Origin: CBDCWA01 sp046048295
GTDB lineage: Bacteria; Pseudomonadota; Alphaproteobacteria; Rhizobiales; Hyphomicrobiaceae
Length of the DNA stretch: 30,820 nt
Direction: 5' to 3'
Assembly (NCBI GenBank): GCA_046048295.1
Contig: JBJOGJ010000013.1
Coordinates: forward strand, 1 to 30,820
Positions 22,713 through 30,820 of the stretch are shown one piece after another. Position 1 is the first letter of the stretch. Each line of letters opens with the position of its first letter. The notes beneath the pieces were generated by a model. That model was not told the origin of the DNA, searched no databases, and saw only the letters and a list, made by a program, of their open reading frames with translations. Made by a program: the position numbers and the translations under genes.

Positions 22713-24449
22713 TTACGATTCACTCGCAACCGATCTTTTTCTAGACATTTGAAATGCAGTCAGCGCGAGCATTAACCACAGTGCGAAGAAAATCGTGTTG
22801 CCAAGCATTGCAAACGGCGGAGCGGCGGAGGGCTGCGGAAGACCGCCATCGATGACGCCTTTTTCGTCCAGCCCCAGCGACCGGACAATCCGCCCCTTGC
22901 CATCGATTACTCCAGAAACGCCGTTGTTGGCGACTCGGATCATCGGCAACCCCTCCTCCACAGCCCGCAGTCGCGACTGGTGGAAGTGCTGGTAAGGGCC
23001 TGTCGACTGTCCGAACCAACCATCATTCGTGACATTCAACAGAAAGGCCGGGCGCTCCTGCCCCTGTATCACCGAGGCCGGGAAGACTGCCTCATAGCAG
23101 ATGAGGACCACCATTGGTAACAGACCGGCGGGGCGCACCAGCGGTCGCGGTCCAGGGCCCGTTGCAAAACCGCCGCGCTGCCCGACCAGGGCCCTCAGTC
23201 CCAGAGCCTCCAAGGGCTCGCCGAAGGGCAGGTACTCGCCAAACGGAACGAGGTGGATCTTGTCGTAAAGGCCTTCGAAGCGGCCGCCTGCACCAAAAAC
23301 CACGAGACTGTTGTAGACCTGCAACTTACCACCGTCGTCGATGTCCCGCCGCAGCGCTCCGGCAAGGAGGCGCGTCCCCTCGGGCAGGAGCCGGCCAATG
23401 CGGTCAATGGCCTCTGGTGTCTCGAGGGGCATGAACGGCATTGCAGCCTCAGCCCAAACGACGTGCGTGATTCCCTTGAGGCTGTCGGCCTCGCCATCTT
23501 CGCCCAGTGCGGAAAGCCGTAGGTGCTCTTCGAAGATTTCGCGCTGCTTGTCGGCCCGCCACTTGTCGGTCTGCGCGATACTCGGTTGCACGAGCCGAAG
23601 GCGGATATCCGGCTGGTTGGCGGGAAGCGAGCCGGACAGGGCCCAAAGACCATACGCGAAGGCGCCGCCGACGATGGCAACCGGCGGTGCCAGGGCGACT
23701 GCGAGGCGTTCAGACGGTCCAGTACCTTGAAGCCGACCTCCAGCCAGGATCACCGCAGGCCATGCAAATACGATCGGCACTGCAAGCGTCAAGCCGTAGA
23801 TGCCGACCACGCCCGCAGCCTGCATCGGCGCCAACGGCCAGGTGAGCGCATAACCGAGGACGTTCCACGGGAAACCGGTGAGTATCGTGCCGCGGAGGAA
23901 TTCGGTGGCGGAGAGAGAAAGCCCCAGCACAACAACAGGCAGAGCGGCATCGCGAAAACGCTGTTCTCGTATGCTGGACGGGTTCTGCAGGCGCGCCAGG
24001 ACCAGCGCTGTAGCGGCAGCAGCCAAGGCATGAAATAGGGCGAGACCTGCGGGCAGGAGCGTGACCGCAAACGGCAGCAGCCAAGCGAACTGGTCCGCCT
24101 GGACCATGAAAGCGTGTCCGATCCAGTACAGTCCAAGGAGGTGGAAGCCGAAGCCGAACCACCATCCCATGGCGGCACTTCGCCAAGCGATACGCCGCCA
24201 GCCGTTGCCGGCCCTCCCGGCACGCGCCTCCACGAGCCAGACAAGGACCGGCAACGTGACAAGCAGCACGGGCGCGAAATGAAAAGGTGCGAGCGCTAGG
24301 ATGGAGGCTGCACCTGAAACGAATGCGATTGCGCAGGCCTTGATGCCACGAGCTCCGGCAACGGCTGCCCGAGCAGCTTCTAGGGAAGATGGCAGGAGTC
24401 CGGCGGGCATGTGTCGGTGCTGTCCGCTAGTAGAAGAGTGGGCGTTCAA
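22713..24449 (-). CDS. lnt: Apolipoprotein N-acyltransferase
   Basis: Inner-membrane enzyme that N-acylates the lipid-modified cysteine of lipoproteins, the last step of lipoprotein maturation. Up to 578 residues. The N-terminal half has several membrane helices (about 38-240) and a final helix near 545-567. The periplasmic nitrilase-like domain carries the catalytic triad: Glu334 in VVWAEAAMP, Lys397 in DKIHLVPFGEYLPF and Cys451 in LICYEAVFP. Further conserved blocks are NVTNDGWFG and RVANNGVSG. The start may be TTG 24447-24449, overlapping the corC stop as TTGA, or ATG 24408-24410 (13 residues shorter); the sequence does not decide. Numbers given use the TTG. Confidence 0.96.
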   Translation of the reverse strand: MNAHSSTSGQHRHMPAGLLPSSLEAARAAVAGARGIKACAIAFVSGAASILALAPFHFAPVLLVTLPVLVWLVEARAGRAGNGWRRIAWRSAAMGWWFGFGFHLLGLYWIGHAFMVQADQFAWLLPFAVTLLPAGLALFHALAAAATALVLARLQNPSSIREQRFRDAALPVVVLGLSLSATEFLRGTILTGFPWNVLGYALTWPLAPMQAAGVVGIYGLTLAVPIVFAWPAVILAGGRLQGTGPSERLAVALAPPVAIVGGAFAYGLWALSGSLPANQPDIRLRLVQPSIAQTDKWRADKQREIFEEHLRLSALGEDGEADSLKGITHVVWAEAAMPFMPLETPEAIDRIGRLLPEGTRLLAGALRRDIDDGGKLQVYNSLVVFGAGGRFEGLYDKIHLVPFGEYLPFGEPLEALGLRALVGQRGGFATGPGPRPLVRPAGLLPMVVLICYEAVFPASVIQGQERPAFLLNVTNDGWFGQSTGPYQHFHQSRLRAVEEGLPMIRVANNGVSGVIDGKGRIVRSLGLDEKGVIDGGLPQPSAAPPFAMLGNTIFFALWLMLALTAFQMSRKRSVASES

Positions 24450-25471
24450 GCCGCGCCCTGGGGATTCTGCGTTTGCTGCTTCCCGGTGCGGTGAATCTTG
24501 AGCTTCTTGACGCGGCGCGGATCTGCGTCCAGCACTTCGAACTCGATGCCTGAGGGATGCGGAATGAGTTCCCCGCGTGCGGGTATCCGGCCAACGAGCG
24601 CGAACACAAGTCCGCCAATTGTGTCTATTTCATCCTCCTCGCCCGGCTTGAGAAGCTTCACGCCCAGCGCCTCTTCCATCTCGTCGATCGGCGTGCGCGC
24701 GGATGCAATGAGGCCCGCCCGCGGGTCTTCAGAGATGTGTGCGTCTTCCGCCTCGTCATGCTCGTCCTCGATCTCGCCGACGATCTGCTCGACGAGGTCT
24801 TCAATGGTTACGAGACCGTCTGTGCCGCCGTATTCGTCCACCACCAAAGCCATGTGTATCCGTGTCGTCTGCATCCTGATGAGGAGGTTCATGGCGGGCA
24901 TCGACGGCGGCACATATAGAACGGGCCGGCGCACCTTGGACTCTGAGATCTGCTTCTCGAGCATCTTGCGTGTCGCCGACGAACGGAAGACTCCGAGTCC
25001 GCTGCCGGCAGCCTTCGCAGCCCCCCCATGCGCCGACGCACTGGTGCCAAGCGTCGACTCCTTAATTAGCCAGCTGAAAAGATCCTTGATATGAATCATG
25101 CCGCGCGGATCATCCAGCGTCTCCCGGAATACAGGAATACGCGATACGCCGGCCTCATCGAATGTCCGCAGAAGCTCGCCAACCGCTTCGGTTTCGTCGA
25201 CCGCGATGATATCGGCGCGCGGTACCATCACATCGTCGACGCGAAGCTTTCCGAAGCGCAGCATACGCAGCAGCATCGCCCGCTCTTCGGGGTTGAAGCC
25301 GCTCTCGCCCTCGCTATCCGTGCGAAGCGCTTCTTCCAACGTCTCCCGGAGCGACTGACCGCCCGGAAGCCCCAGTCTCATCCGCAAGCTCGAAAGCCAA
25401 CTTTGGCCTACAGAGGGCTTGGATTCGTCGGAAGATTGATCGGATTTCGGGGTAAATGGATCTGTCGTCAT
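24446..25471 (-). CDS. CorC/TlyC-type CBS-domain protein
   Basis: Cytosolic CBS-pair protein of the CorC/HlyC family, linked to magnesium and cobalt efflux; it lacks the DUF21 membrane domain seen in longer relatives. From the ATG at 25469-25471 it has 341 residues. The first part has LRFGKLRVDDVMVPRADIIA, the entry to the CBS pair, with SRIPVFRETLDDPRGMIHIK; the second CBS has HMALVVDEYGGTDGLVTIED. A CorC_HlyC transporter-associated domain closes the protein (EDEIDTIGGLVFALVGRIPA and FEVLDADPRRVKKLKI). Its ATG overlaps the ybeY stop as ATGA, which confirms this start. In enteric bacteria the order ybeZ-ybeY-ybeX-lnt is the same. Confidence 0.93.
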   Translation of the reverse strand: MTTDPFTPKSDQSSDESKPSVGQSWLSSLRMRLGLPGGQSLRETLEEALRTDSEGESGFNPEERAMLLRMLRFGKLRVDDVMVPRADIIAVDETEAVGELLRTFDEAGVSRIPVFRETLDDPRGMIHIKDLFSWLIKESTLGTSASAHGGAAKAAGSGLGVFRSSATRKMLEKQISESKVRRPVLYVPPSMPAMNLLIRMQTTRIHMALVVDEYGGTDGLVTIEDLVEQIVGEIEDEHDEAEDAHISEDPRAGLIASARTPIDEMEEALGVKLLKPGEEDEIDTIGGLVFALVGRIPARGELIPHPSGIEFEVLDADPRRVKKLKIHRTGKQQTQNPQGAA

Positions 25472-26028
25472 CGCACTGTCGATTGCCTGGTCCGACACTC
25501 CGGACTTTCGCATCCTGCTTCGGTGGCTGGGCTGGAATAGGGGTTCGGTATGCCGATTCCCGAGAGCAGACTAATTTCCAGCGCTTCCATCGCCTCCGCT
25601 TCCTGGTCGTCCTCGTGGTCATAACCCAGGAGATGCAGGATTCCGTGAATGACGAGATGCTGGAAATGATGTTCCGCAGGTATGCGTAGATCGGCGGCCT
25701 CATTCAGGAGGGTCTCCTCGGCAAGCACGATGTCGCCGATGAAGATCCCCCCCTCATCTACACCCTCGCCGGCAGGAAACGACAGAACATTGGTCGGCTT
25801 GTCTTGGTGACGGAACGTTCTGTTGAGTTCGCGCACGTCAGTGTCGTCGCTCAGCGCTAGCGCTACCTCGACGGTTTTCGCCGGCAGATCGACCGCTCCG
25901 GCGATCGCCGATGCGCACGACTCGACCAAAGCGTCCAGGGCGCCGAATTCGTTCCATACTCCAGCGCGGTGCACGGTCTCGATCGCCAGCCGTGCTCCCC
26001 GCAACCTACTGTCGCAGTCGTCACTCAT
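25468..26028 (-). CDS. ybeY: Endoribonuclease YbeY (16S rRNA maturation)
   Basis: Zinc-dependent endoribonuclease involved in 16S rRNA 3' maturation and 70S quality control. It has 186 residues from the ATG at 26026-26028; longer upstream reading is inside phoH. The family signature HGILHLLGYDH supplies the zinc ligands His128, His132 and His138. The upstream block LNRTFRHQDKPTNVLSFPA (69-87) and IGDIVLAEE are also typical. Its start overlaps the phoH stop (ATGAGTGA, eight bases) and its stop overlaps the corC start (ATGA), so the three genes are likely translationally coupled. The C-terminal 25 residues are a variable extension. Confidence 0.96.
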   Translation of the reverse strand: MSDDCDSRLRGARLAIETVHRAGVWNEFGALDALVESCASAIAGAVDLPAKTVEVALALSDDTDVRELNRTFRHQDKPTNVLSFPAGEGVDEGGIFIGDIVLAEETLLNEAADLRIPAEHHFQHLVIHGILHLLGYDHEDDQEAEAMEALEISLLSGIGIPNPYSSPATEAGCESPECRTRQSTVR

Positions 26029-27070
26029 GGGGGCCGGAGCCCTTCTGTTCCGCCGCGTCATAGGCTGCAACGATACGTGCCACCAACTCCCGGCGCACCA
26101 CGTCGCTGCCGGTAAACCTGATGACCTCGATCTCCTCGACACCGGCGAGCAACCCGACCGCCTCCCTGAGCCCCGACTTCTGGCCCGGTGGCAGGTCGAT
26201 CTGCGAAGGATCGCCCGTGACGACCATCTTCGAATTTTCGCCGAGGCGGGTCAGGAACATCTTCATTTGCATGGTGGTGGTGTTCTGCGCCTCGTCCAGT
26301 ATGACGAAGGCGTTGGACAAGGTCCGGCCACGCATGAAGGCCAACGGAGCTACCTCGATCACGCCCAACTCAAGATCACGCTCCACCTTTTCGGGCGGCA
26401 GAACATCATAAAGTGCGTCGTAGAGCGGCCGCAGGTATGGGTCGACCTTCTCGCGCATGTCACCCGGCAGGAAGCCGAGGCGCTCGCCGGCCTCAACCGC
26501 CGGCCGCGACAGGATGATTTTCTCGACAAGTCCACGCTCCAGGCACCTGGCGGCATAGGCGACGGCAATGTACGTCTTACCCGTTCCCGCCGGCCCGACG
26601 CCGAAGACAAGATCAGCCTTCTCCAATGCGCGGATGTAGGCCGACTGCGTTTTCGTCCGCGCTGTTACCGTCCGCTTCCGCGTTGCAATCTTGGCCTGGC
26701 CGGTTTCGGTCTGTCCCTCCTCGGGCGTGTGCCGAATGAGCCCGTCGAAGTCTCCCGGACCGACGGTCTCGCCCTTCGCAACCTGCTGGTAAAGCGTCTC
26801 AAGCACGCGCTTGCCAGTCTCGCACGCCGCTTGCGAGCCGGTCAGCACGACGACATTACCGTGTGCGTGGGCAGAAACGTGCAGCTTTTCCTCGAGAAGT
26901 GCGAGGTGGCTATCATATTGACCGAGAAGAAGATTCAGTAGGCGATTATCCTCAAAAGGAACGACGACGCGCGCCTCGTCCTGACGCGGCTTGCCTGAGC
27001 CGCTGGAACTGGAACCGGGTGCACCGCGATTTGCCGACAAAATCAGCTCTCCAGGCCGATGTCCCGGCAT
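26021..27070 (-). CDS. PhoH-family ATPase (YbeZ-like)
   Basis: Cytoplasmic P-loop ATPase of the PhoH/YbeZ family, commonly paired with YbeY and thought to be an RNA helicase-type partner in ribosome maturation. The 349-residue protein has an N-terminal KH-like part (EEKLHVSAHAHGNVVVLTGS), a variable linker, Walker A GPAGTGKT at 159-166 and Walker B FVILDEAQN with Asp259-Glu260. TLSNAF precedes Walker B, and VVTGDPSQIDLP provides the sensor region. The ATG is at 27068-27070, 101 bases after the miaB stop. No obvious terminator lies in that spacer, so miaB to lnt may be one transcript. Confidence 0.95.
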   Translation of the reverse strand: MPGHRPGELILSANRGAPGSSSSGSGKPRQDEARVVVPFEDNRLLNLLLGQYDSHLALLEEKLHVSAHAHGNVVVLTGSQAACETGKRVLETLYQQVAKGETVGPGDFDGLIRHTPEEGQTETGQAKIATRKRTVTARTKTQSAYIRALEKADLVFGVGPAGTGKTYIAVAYAARCLERGLVEKIILSRPAVEAGERLGFLPGDMREKVDPYLRPLYDALYDVLPPEKVERDLELGVIEVAPLAFMRGRTLSNAFVILDEAQNTTTMQMKMFLTRLGENSKMVVTGDPSQIDLPPGQKSGLREAVGLLAGVEEIEVIRFTGSDVVRRELVARIVAAYDAAEQKGSGPHE

Positions 27071-27171
27071 CTATGCCGAGCCGGCTCCCGACCAACCTTT
27101 CGTCCGCGACTACTAACGCACAAGAGAAGCACCGAGATCAAGGCCCATCTGCGTGAAAATCCCATCATTGT

Positions 27172-28512
27172 TCACTGCTGCACGACGCCGCCCAAGCTGT
27201 TTGGCCCTGAGGTCGAAATTGTGACATCAACGATATTGCCGATGACGGACTGCTCAGCGACGGCATGTACGGGCTGGAGGTAGGGCGAGCGACCGATGAG
27301 CTGGCCCGTGTGCCGCCCGGTCTTCTCGAACAAGACCGGGATGGTCCGTCCAACGCATTCATCATTGAACTTCCGCTGCTGGCTGGCGAGGACTGCCTGC
27401 AGGCGCTGCAGCCGATCGTCGGCAACGGCGGCGGGCAGCTGGTCCGCGAGGTTGGCCGCCGGGGTTCCGGGCCGCGGGCTGTACTTGAACGAGAACGCCT
27501 GAGCAAAACCGACACTTCGGACCACACCCAGCGTTGCCTCGAACTCAGCGTCCGTCTCGCCCGGGAAGCCGACGATTATATCGGTCGAGAGCGCAATATC
27601 GGGCCGGGCTGAGCGTATCCTGTCAACAAGCGCCAAATAGTCGCTTATCGTGTGCTTCCGGTTCATGGCCGCGAGGATGCGGTCGGATCCTGCCTGGAAT
27701 GGCAGGTGCAGGTGCGGCATGAGCGAGGGGATGTCGCGGTGCGCCGCTATGAGATCGCCGGTCATGTCACAGGGATGGCTCGTCGTATACCTAAGCCGGC
27801 GCACGCCAACGATCCGGTCGAGGCGGGCGATCAGATCGGCCAGTGTGAAGGTCCGGCCGGTGGCGTCCCGCCCGTGATAGCCATTGACGTTCTGGCCGAG
27901 CAGCGTGATTTCCCGCACGCCCTGCTCCACCAGTGCCTGCGCCTCGGCCTCTACCGCCTCGACGGGCCGCGAGACCTCTACTCCGCGGGTGTAGGGCACG
28001 ACGCAGAACGTGCAGAACTTATCGCACCCTTCCTGAACTGTAAGAAACGCGCTGGCACGACGGCGTGGCGCGCGCTTCGGCAGGTGCTCGAACTTATCCT
28101 CTTCCGGAAACTCGGTATCGACGACGCTGCGCGCCTCGCTTCTCGATCTAGCGATCAAATCACCAAGGCGATGGTAGTTCTGCGGGCCGACCACGACGTC
28201 GACGACGGGCGCACGGTGGACGATCTCCTCGCCCTCGGCCTGGGCTACGCAGCCCGTGACAGCGACCACCGTATCCTTGCCGAGCGCTGCGCGGTCGCGC
28301 TTGATCTGGGCGACCCGGCCGAGCTCGGAATAAACCTTCTCGGCAGCCTTCTCGCGGATGTGGCAGGTGTTGAGCACAATGACGTCGGCATTGTCCATCG
28401 TCGGCGTCTGGCACAGGCCTTCGGCGGTAAACGCCTCGCCCATCCGCTCCGCGTCATAGACGTTCATCTGGCAACCATATGCCCTTATGAACACCGTTTT
28501 CGCTGCTGACAT
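27172..28512 (-). CDS. miaB: tRNA-2-methylthio-N6-dimethylallyladenosine synthase
   Basis: Radical SAM methylthiotransferase that converts i6A37 to ms2i6A37 in tRNAs reading UNN codons. It has 446 residues from the ATG at 28510-28512; a TTG just upstream adds one residue. The N-terminal UPF0004 domain holds three Cys ligands of the auxiliary cluster (Cys14 in YGCQMNVYD, Cys50 in NTCHIREKA, Cys88 in VTGCVAQ). The radical SAM cluster is Cys163, Cys167 and Cys170 in EGCDKFCTFCVVPYTRG. The C-terminal TRAM domain is present (CVGRTIPVLFEKTG). All six cluster cysteines are intact. It uses SAM, the product of metK six genes downstream. Confidence 0.97.
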   Translation of the reverse strand: MSAAKTVFIRAYGCQMNVYDAERMGEAFTAEGLCQTPTMDNADVIVLNTCHIREKAAEKVYSELGRVAQIKRDRAALGKDTVVAVTGCVAQAEGEEIVHRAPVVDVVVGPQNYHRLGDLIARSRSEARSVVDTEFPEEDKFEHLPKRAPRRRASAFLTVQEGCDKFCTFCVVPYTRGVEVSRPVEAVEAEAQALVEQGVREITLLGQNVNGYHGRDATGRTFTLADLIARLDRIVGVRRLRYTTSHPCDMTGDLIAAHRDIPSLMPHLHLPFQAGSDRILAAMNRKHTISDYLALVDRIRSARPDIALSTDIIVGFPGETDAEFEATLGVVRSVGFAQAFSFKYSPRPGTPAANLADQLPAAVADDRLQRLQAVLASQQRKFNDECVGRTIPVLFEKTGRHTGQLIGRSPYLQPVHAVAEQSVIGNIVDVTISTSGPNSLGGVVQQ

Positions 28513-28759
28513 CAAGAAACACCACGATCACTTTGCCGAGGAGACCGGGTATGAATTCCTGTCTCCCAAGCGGTCACTATTCCACGTCGCCGGTAACCAA
28601 GGGTAAATGCGGACGGCCCGACAGCGCCATTTTGCACTGCAGCATACACGACCTGCGAGTTCAATGTTTAGATTTTGTGACGCATTGTGAAACTCCTTGG
28701 ATATTTCGGGCGAAATGCTCCATCTGCATTCCTACAAGCGCATGAATTGACGACGATAT
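28513..28759. other. AT-richer intergenic region, miaB upstream
   Basis: This 247-base gap between plsC and miaB holds no supported gene on either strand. It is visibly richer in A and T than its neighbours, mainly around 28660-28760, and should contain the promoter of the miaB-phoH-ybeY-corC-lnt genes. A TTGAAC (minus, near 28656-28661) is -35-like but lacks a well-spaced -10. In Caulobacter and some relatives, as I remember, a fur-type regulator gene lies in this stretch. None is visible here. Confidence 0.4.
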
Positions 28760-29662
28760 TCAATCCGGTGGGCGCTCTCCCCCAGTCTCGCCCGGCGGCA
28801 ACGTGTCTCGGCCGGTCTTTCGCACCAGGTGGCCGCCCTGCCGCAGCATCGCTACGAGTGTCTCGCGAACCTCGGTCTCAGTCTGCTGCGCCAGTTGCTT
28901 GCGATTGGCAAACTCGTCGAGCGGCCGTGGCTGGCCGAGGCGAATATGCACGTCGAGCGGGCCGGCCTGAAGCAGGGCCCAGGCATGACCGACGAGTTCC
29001 ATATCGCCGTACCAGCCAACGATGCGGGCCCGTTCGGCGCGCCCCATCGGAACGCCGTGGAGATGGGTGTAGGCGACGACCATGGTCTGCACCAGTGCTT
29101 CGCCGGCTGCCTCACCACCAACGCCGGCCGTCGGCTTGGCGGCGGCGAAGAGCGACGTCTTGAAGGGCAGCACGCGATTGCCGTCGCTCGAGGTGCCCTC
29201 CGCGAACAGTACGATCTTGTCGCCCCTCTCCAGGCGCAGCAGTATCTCATTGGCCGTCCTGCCGACCGAGGACCGGCGCTGGCGATTGACGAAAACAGTC
29301 CGCTGCAGTTTGGCCAGCTGCGCGACCAGTGGCCAGCCCGTCACCTCCGACTTCGCTATGAAGCTCACGGGGGCGACGGCAGAGATGACTGGAATATCAA
29401 GCCAGCTCGTATGATTGGCAACGAGGAGCACGGGCTTGGCCTGCGTGATCTCGCCTTCGATATGGAGCCTTATTCCCAATAGGCGGCAGACCTTCTTGTG
29501 GTACCAGTGCGGGAACGTCTCGGCCCATCGGACATGGGTTCTGAGGAGAAGGGCCTGCACGGGCATCAGCGGCAGCGTGATCGACAGAAAGCCGAGCAGG
29601 CGCAGGGCCGCCCCGAGCCTGCCAGTCATGGTGTTTGTGTGCGTACGCTCACGCTCGGTCAT
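28760..29662 (-). CDS. 1-acyl-sn-glycerol-3-phosphate acyltransferase (PlsC-like)
   Basis: Membrane-associated acyltransferase that transfers a fatty acyl chain to lysophosphatidate, or in some relatives to lyso-ornithine or hemolysin-type substrates. From the ATG at 29660-29662 it has 300 residues. A hydrophobic segment at about 18-40 anchors the N-terminus. The catalytic HX4D is NHTSWLDI (His84, Asp89). A substrate/phosphate-binding block VFVNRQRR follows, and then the third motif FAEGTSSDGN (154-162, with Glu155). All core motifs are intact. The C-terminal tail after about 285 is Pro/Gly-rich and polar. It starts 50 bases after the rimI stop, so the tsaB-rimI-plsC genes probably form one operon. 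The exact acyl acceptor is not readable. Confidence 0.92.
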   Translation of the reverse strand: MTERERTHTNTMTGRLGAALRLLGFLSITLPLMPVQALLLRTHVRWAETFPHWYHKKVCRLLGIRLHIEGEITQAKPVLLVANHTSWLDIPVISAVAPVSFIAKSEVTGWPLVAQLAKLQRTVFVNRQRRSSVGRTANEILLRLERGDKIVLFAEGTSSDGNRVLPFKTSLFAAAKPTAGVGGEAAGEALVQTMVVAYTHLHGVPMGRAERARIVGWYGDMELVGHAWALLQAGPLDVHIRLGQPRPLDEFANRKQLAQQTETEVRETLVAMLRQGGHLVRKTGRDTLPPGETGGERPPD

Positions 29663-29712
29663 GGTTGCTTGTCCGGATCGCCGCGTTACCAGAAAGGCGA
29701 TCCTGCCATTGG

Positions 29713-30186
29713 TCACAAAGTCAGGTCGAGCACCAGCGCGTCTACAGGCTCCGACCTGCCCTGGACATAATACCCGGGACGCCGGCCGCACTCCAGAAAG
29801 CCGAGCGTGCGATAAAGCGAGAGGGCCGGCCGATTGTCGGCTGCGACCTCGAGGATCAGGCGAGTGGCGCCGCGCTCTCGCAGTATTCGGCAGGCCGACT
29901 GCATCAGTCTGCGGCCGATGCCCTGCCGCTGCACGTTGCCGCGGACGGCGAGCGAAAGAACCTCTGCCTCGTCTCCCGCCTGTTGACAGATCACGAAACC
30001 GGAGAGTTCCGACACTTCGGTCTCGATCGCAAGTACCAGAGCCCCCGGGCGAGACATCAGCGCTGCGATACTCGGGGCATCCCATGGCGCATCGAACTGA
30101 GCAGCATGCAATTCAGCGATAGACACGGCTCTGGCAGGGTCGGCATACACCGTCGGCGGTGTATCGCAACTCAAGCGCCTGCTCAC
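29713..30186 (-). CDS. rimI: Ribosomal-protein-alanine N-acetyltransferase (GNAT)
   Basis: GNAT acetyltransferase expected to acetylate the N-terminal Ala of ribosomal protein S18. The 157 residues have the acetyl-CoA pyrophosphate loop QRQGIGRRL (87-95, the RxxGxG motif), the preceding beta strand EVLSLAVRGN, and the later NRPALSLYRTLGF, a hallmark of RimI. The assignment rests also on position: its GTG (30184-30186) overlaps the tsaB stop by four bases as GTGA. tsaB-rimI linkage is common in bacteria, and the two genes are probably translationally coupled. Confidence 0.92.
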   Translation of the reverse strand: MSRRLSCDTPPTVYADPARAVSIAELHAAQFDAPWDAPSIAALMSRPGALVLAIETEVSELSGFVICQQAGDEAEVLSLAVRGNVQRQGIGRRLMQSACRILRERGATRLILEVAADNRPALSLYRTLGFLECGRRPGYYVQGRSEPVDALVLDLTL

Positions 30187-30820
30187 GTACGGCGCTCCAC
30201 CAGTCCACTACCGGGCTGCGGCCTGGCATCGGCCGGCCTCAGATATTGCGGCAAAGGCGGCTCACTTGCAGCCGGCGCTTCGAAAGCCAGTCTTGCGAGG
30301 GTCGCTGCTCGCGGCCAACGTATTTCGCTCACCACGACGGACAAATCTCCTCGGCATCCGGCGGCAATCGCTACCAGGTTCGCAGCGGCGCCCGCGAGCG
30401 TGACAGTTCCAGTCGGGAGGAGCTCCACAGCTCCAGCCACACTTGTTGCGACGGCGGCTCCTGCAGTTCCACCGTCCGCCCCCACAACCTCGAAGTAGAT
30501 CTCGCCGCGGCCAGCCTCCAGGGCAACAGCGATGGCACCGGTATTCATGACGGCGCTTTCCCGAACCGCAGCGGCGATGATTCTCAGGCTCGTGAAGCAG
30601 ACCAACCCTGCGCCAGTCGCGAGCGCAAGGCCGCGCGCAGCTGCGATGCCGACGCGCGTGCCGGTGAAGGAGCCCGGTCCGACGCCGACAGCGATGCGAT
30701 CCAGCTTCGAAAAGCCGAGGTCCGACCGCGACATGACGTCGGCGATCATCGGCATCAGGGCCTCCGCATGCCCTTGTCGCATTTCCTGGTAGACCTGATC
30801 GACAGCGACGGTTCCACCAC
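30183..30820 (-). CDS. tsaB: tRNA threonylcarbamoyladenosine biosynthesis protein TsaB (5' end outside window)
   Basis: Non-catalytic partner of TsaD in making t6A37 in ANN-decoding tRNAs. The frame is open through the right edge, so the N-terminus is missing: about 12 more residues (GGTVAVDQVYQE) are visible before the internal ATG at 30782, and the real start should lie some tens of bases beyond the window. The retained part has the family segments RQGHAEALMPMI, followed by VGVGPGSFTGTRVGIAAARG, the strongly conserved ASKHA-fold core. Roughly 212 residues are visible, against the usual 220-235 full length. It is the first gene seen of the tsaB-rimI-plsC unit. The stop TGA is at plus 30183-30185. 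Confidence 0.94.
   Translation of the reverse strand, partial: GGTVAVDQVYQEMRQGHAEALMPMIADVMSRSDLGFSKLDRIAVGVGPGSFTGTRVGIAAARGLALATGAGLVCFTSLRIIAAAVRESAVMNTGAIAVALEAGRGEIYFEVVGADGGTAGAAVATSVAGAVELLPTGTVTLAGAAANLVAIAAGCRGDLSVVVSEIRWPRAATLARLAFEAPAASEPPLPQYLRPADARPQPGSGLVERRT

Noticed and set aside
1..30820. tRNA genes, CRISPR arrays, insertion sequences, prophage or toxin-antitoxin genes
   Set aside because: No cloverleaf, regularly spaced repeat, transposase motif or terminal inverted repeat was recognised on reading both strands.

Overview
The window reads as a high-GC alphaproteobacterial chromosome, most likely Hyphomicrobiales or a close relative. I infer this from gene order and protein style, not from a database search. 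The right two thirds (9600-30820) is a conserved housekeeping region with every gene on the minus strand. In transcription order it runs tsaB (5' end cut by the window edge), rimI, a plsC-type acyltransferase, miaB, phoH, ybeY, corC, lnt, an XRE-family regulator, metK, trmB, rimP, nusA, a YlxR/L7Ae RNA-binding protein, infB, rbfA, truB, rpsO and pnp. These genes cover tRNA modification (tsaB, miaB, truB, trmB), ribosome maturation and decay (rimI, ybeY, rimP, rbfA, phoH, pnp), transcription and translation (nusA, infB, rpsO), envelope functions (lnt, plsC, corC) and SAM synthesis (metK). Several junctions have overlapping start and stop codons. No tRNA, rRNA, CRISPR array, insertion sequence or phage gene was seen.

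The left third (1-9482) is accessory. After a gene tail with a clear intrinsic terminator (353-385) come, on the plus strand, an orphan Bug/TTT-type solute-binding protein, a thiamine-diphosphate enzyme of the acetolactate-synthase superfamily, a Sir2 NAD-dependent deacylase and a PcfJ-like protein. The last three are packed within 15 bases of one another and probably form one operon. A minus-strand alpha/beta hydrolase converges on them, and the two genes share a single CTAG as their stop codons. A divergent Nu-class glutathione S-transferase follows.

The most unusual gene is 7203-9482. It encodes one 759-residue polypeptide with a signal peptide, a type I periplasmic binding domain of the Leu/Ile/Val-receptor kind, and a complete pentameric ligand-gated ion channel module of the Cys-loop superfamily: extracellular beta domain plus four membrane helices. 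The second helix lines up with the pore helix of the bacterial channel GLIC, including a glutamate at the selectivity-filter position. The protein looks like an ion channel gated, or modulated, through a nutrient-binding domain.

The two regions meet at a strong intrinsic terminator (9550-9577) that ends the rpsO-pnp transcript. Regulatory structures seen in the core region include a hairpin at the predicted 5' end of the rpsO message, a strong hairpin directly against the trmB start codon, a terminator between trmB and rimP, and a TTG start for metK with an ideal ribosome binding site.
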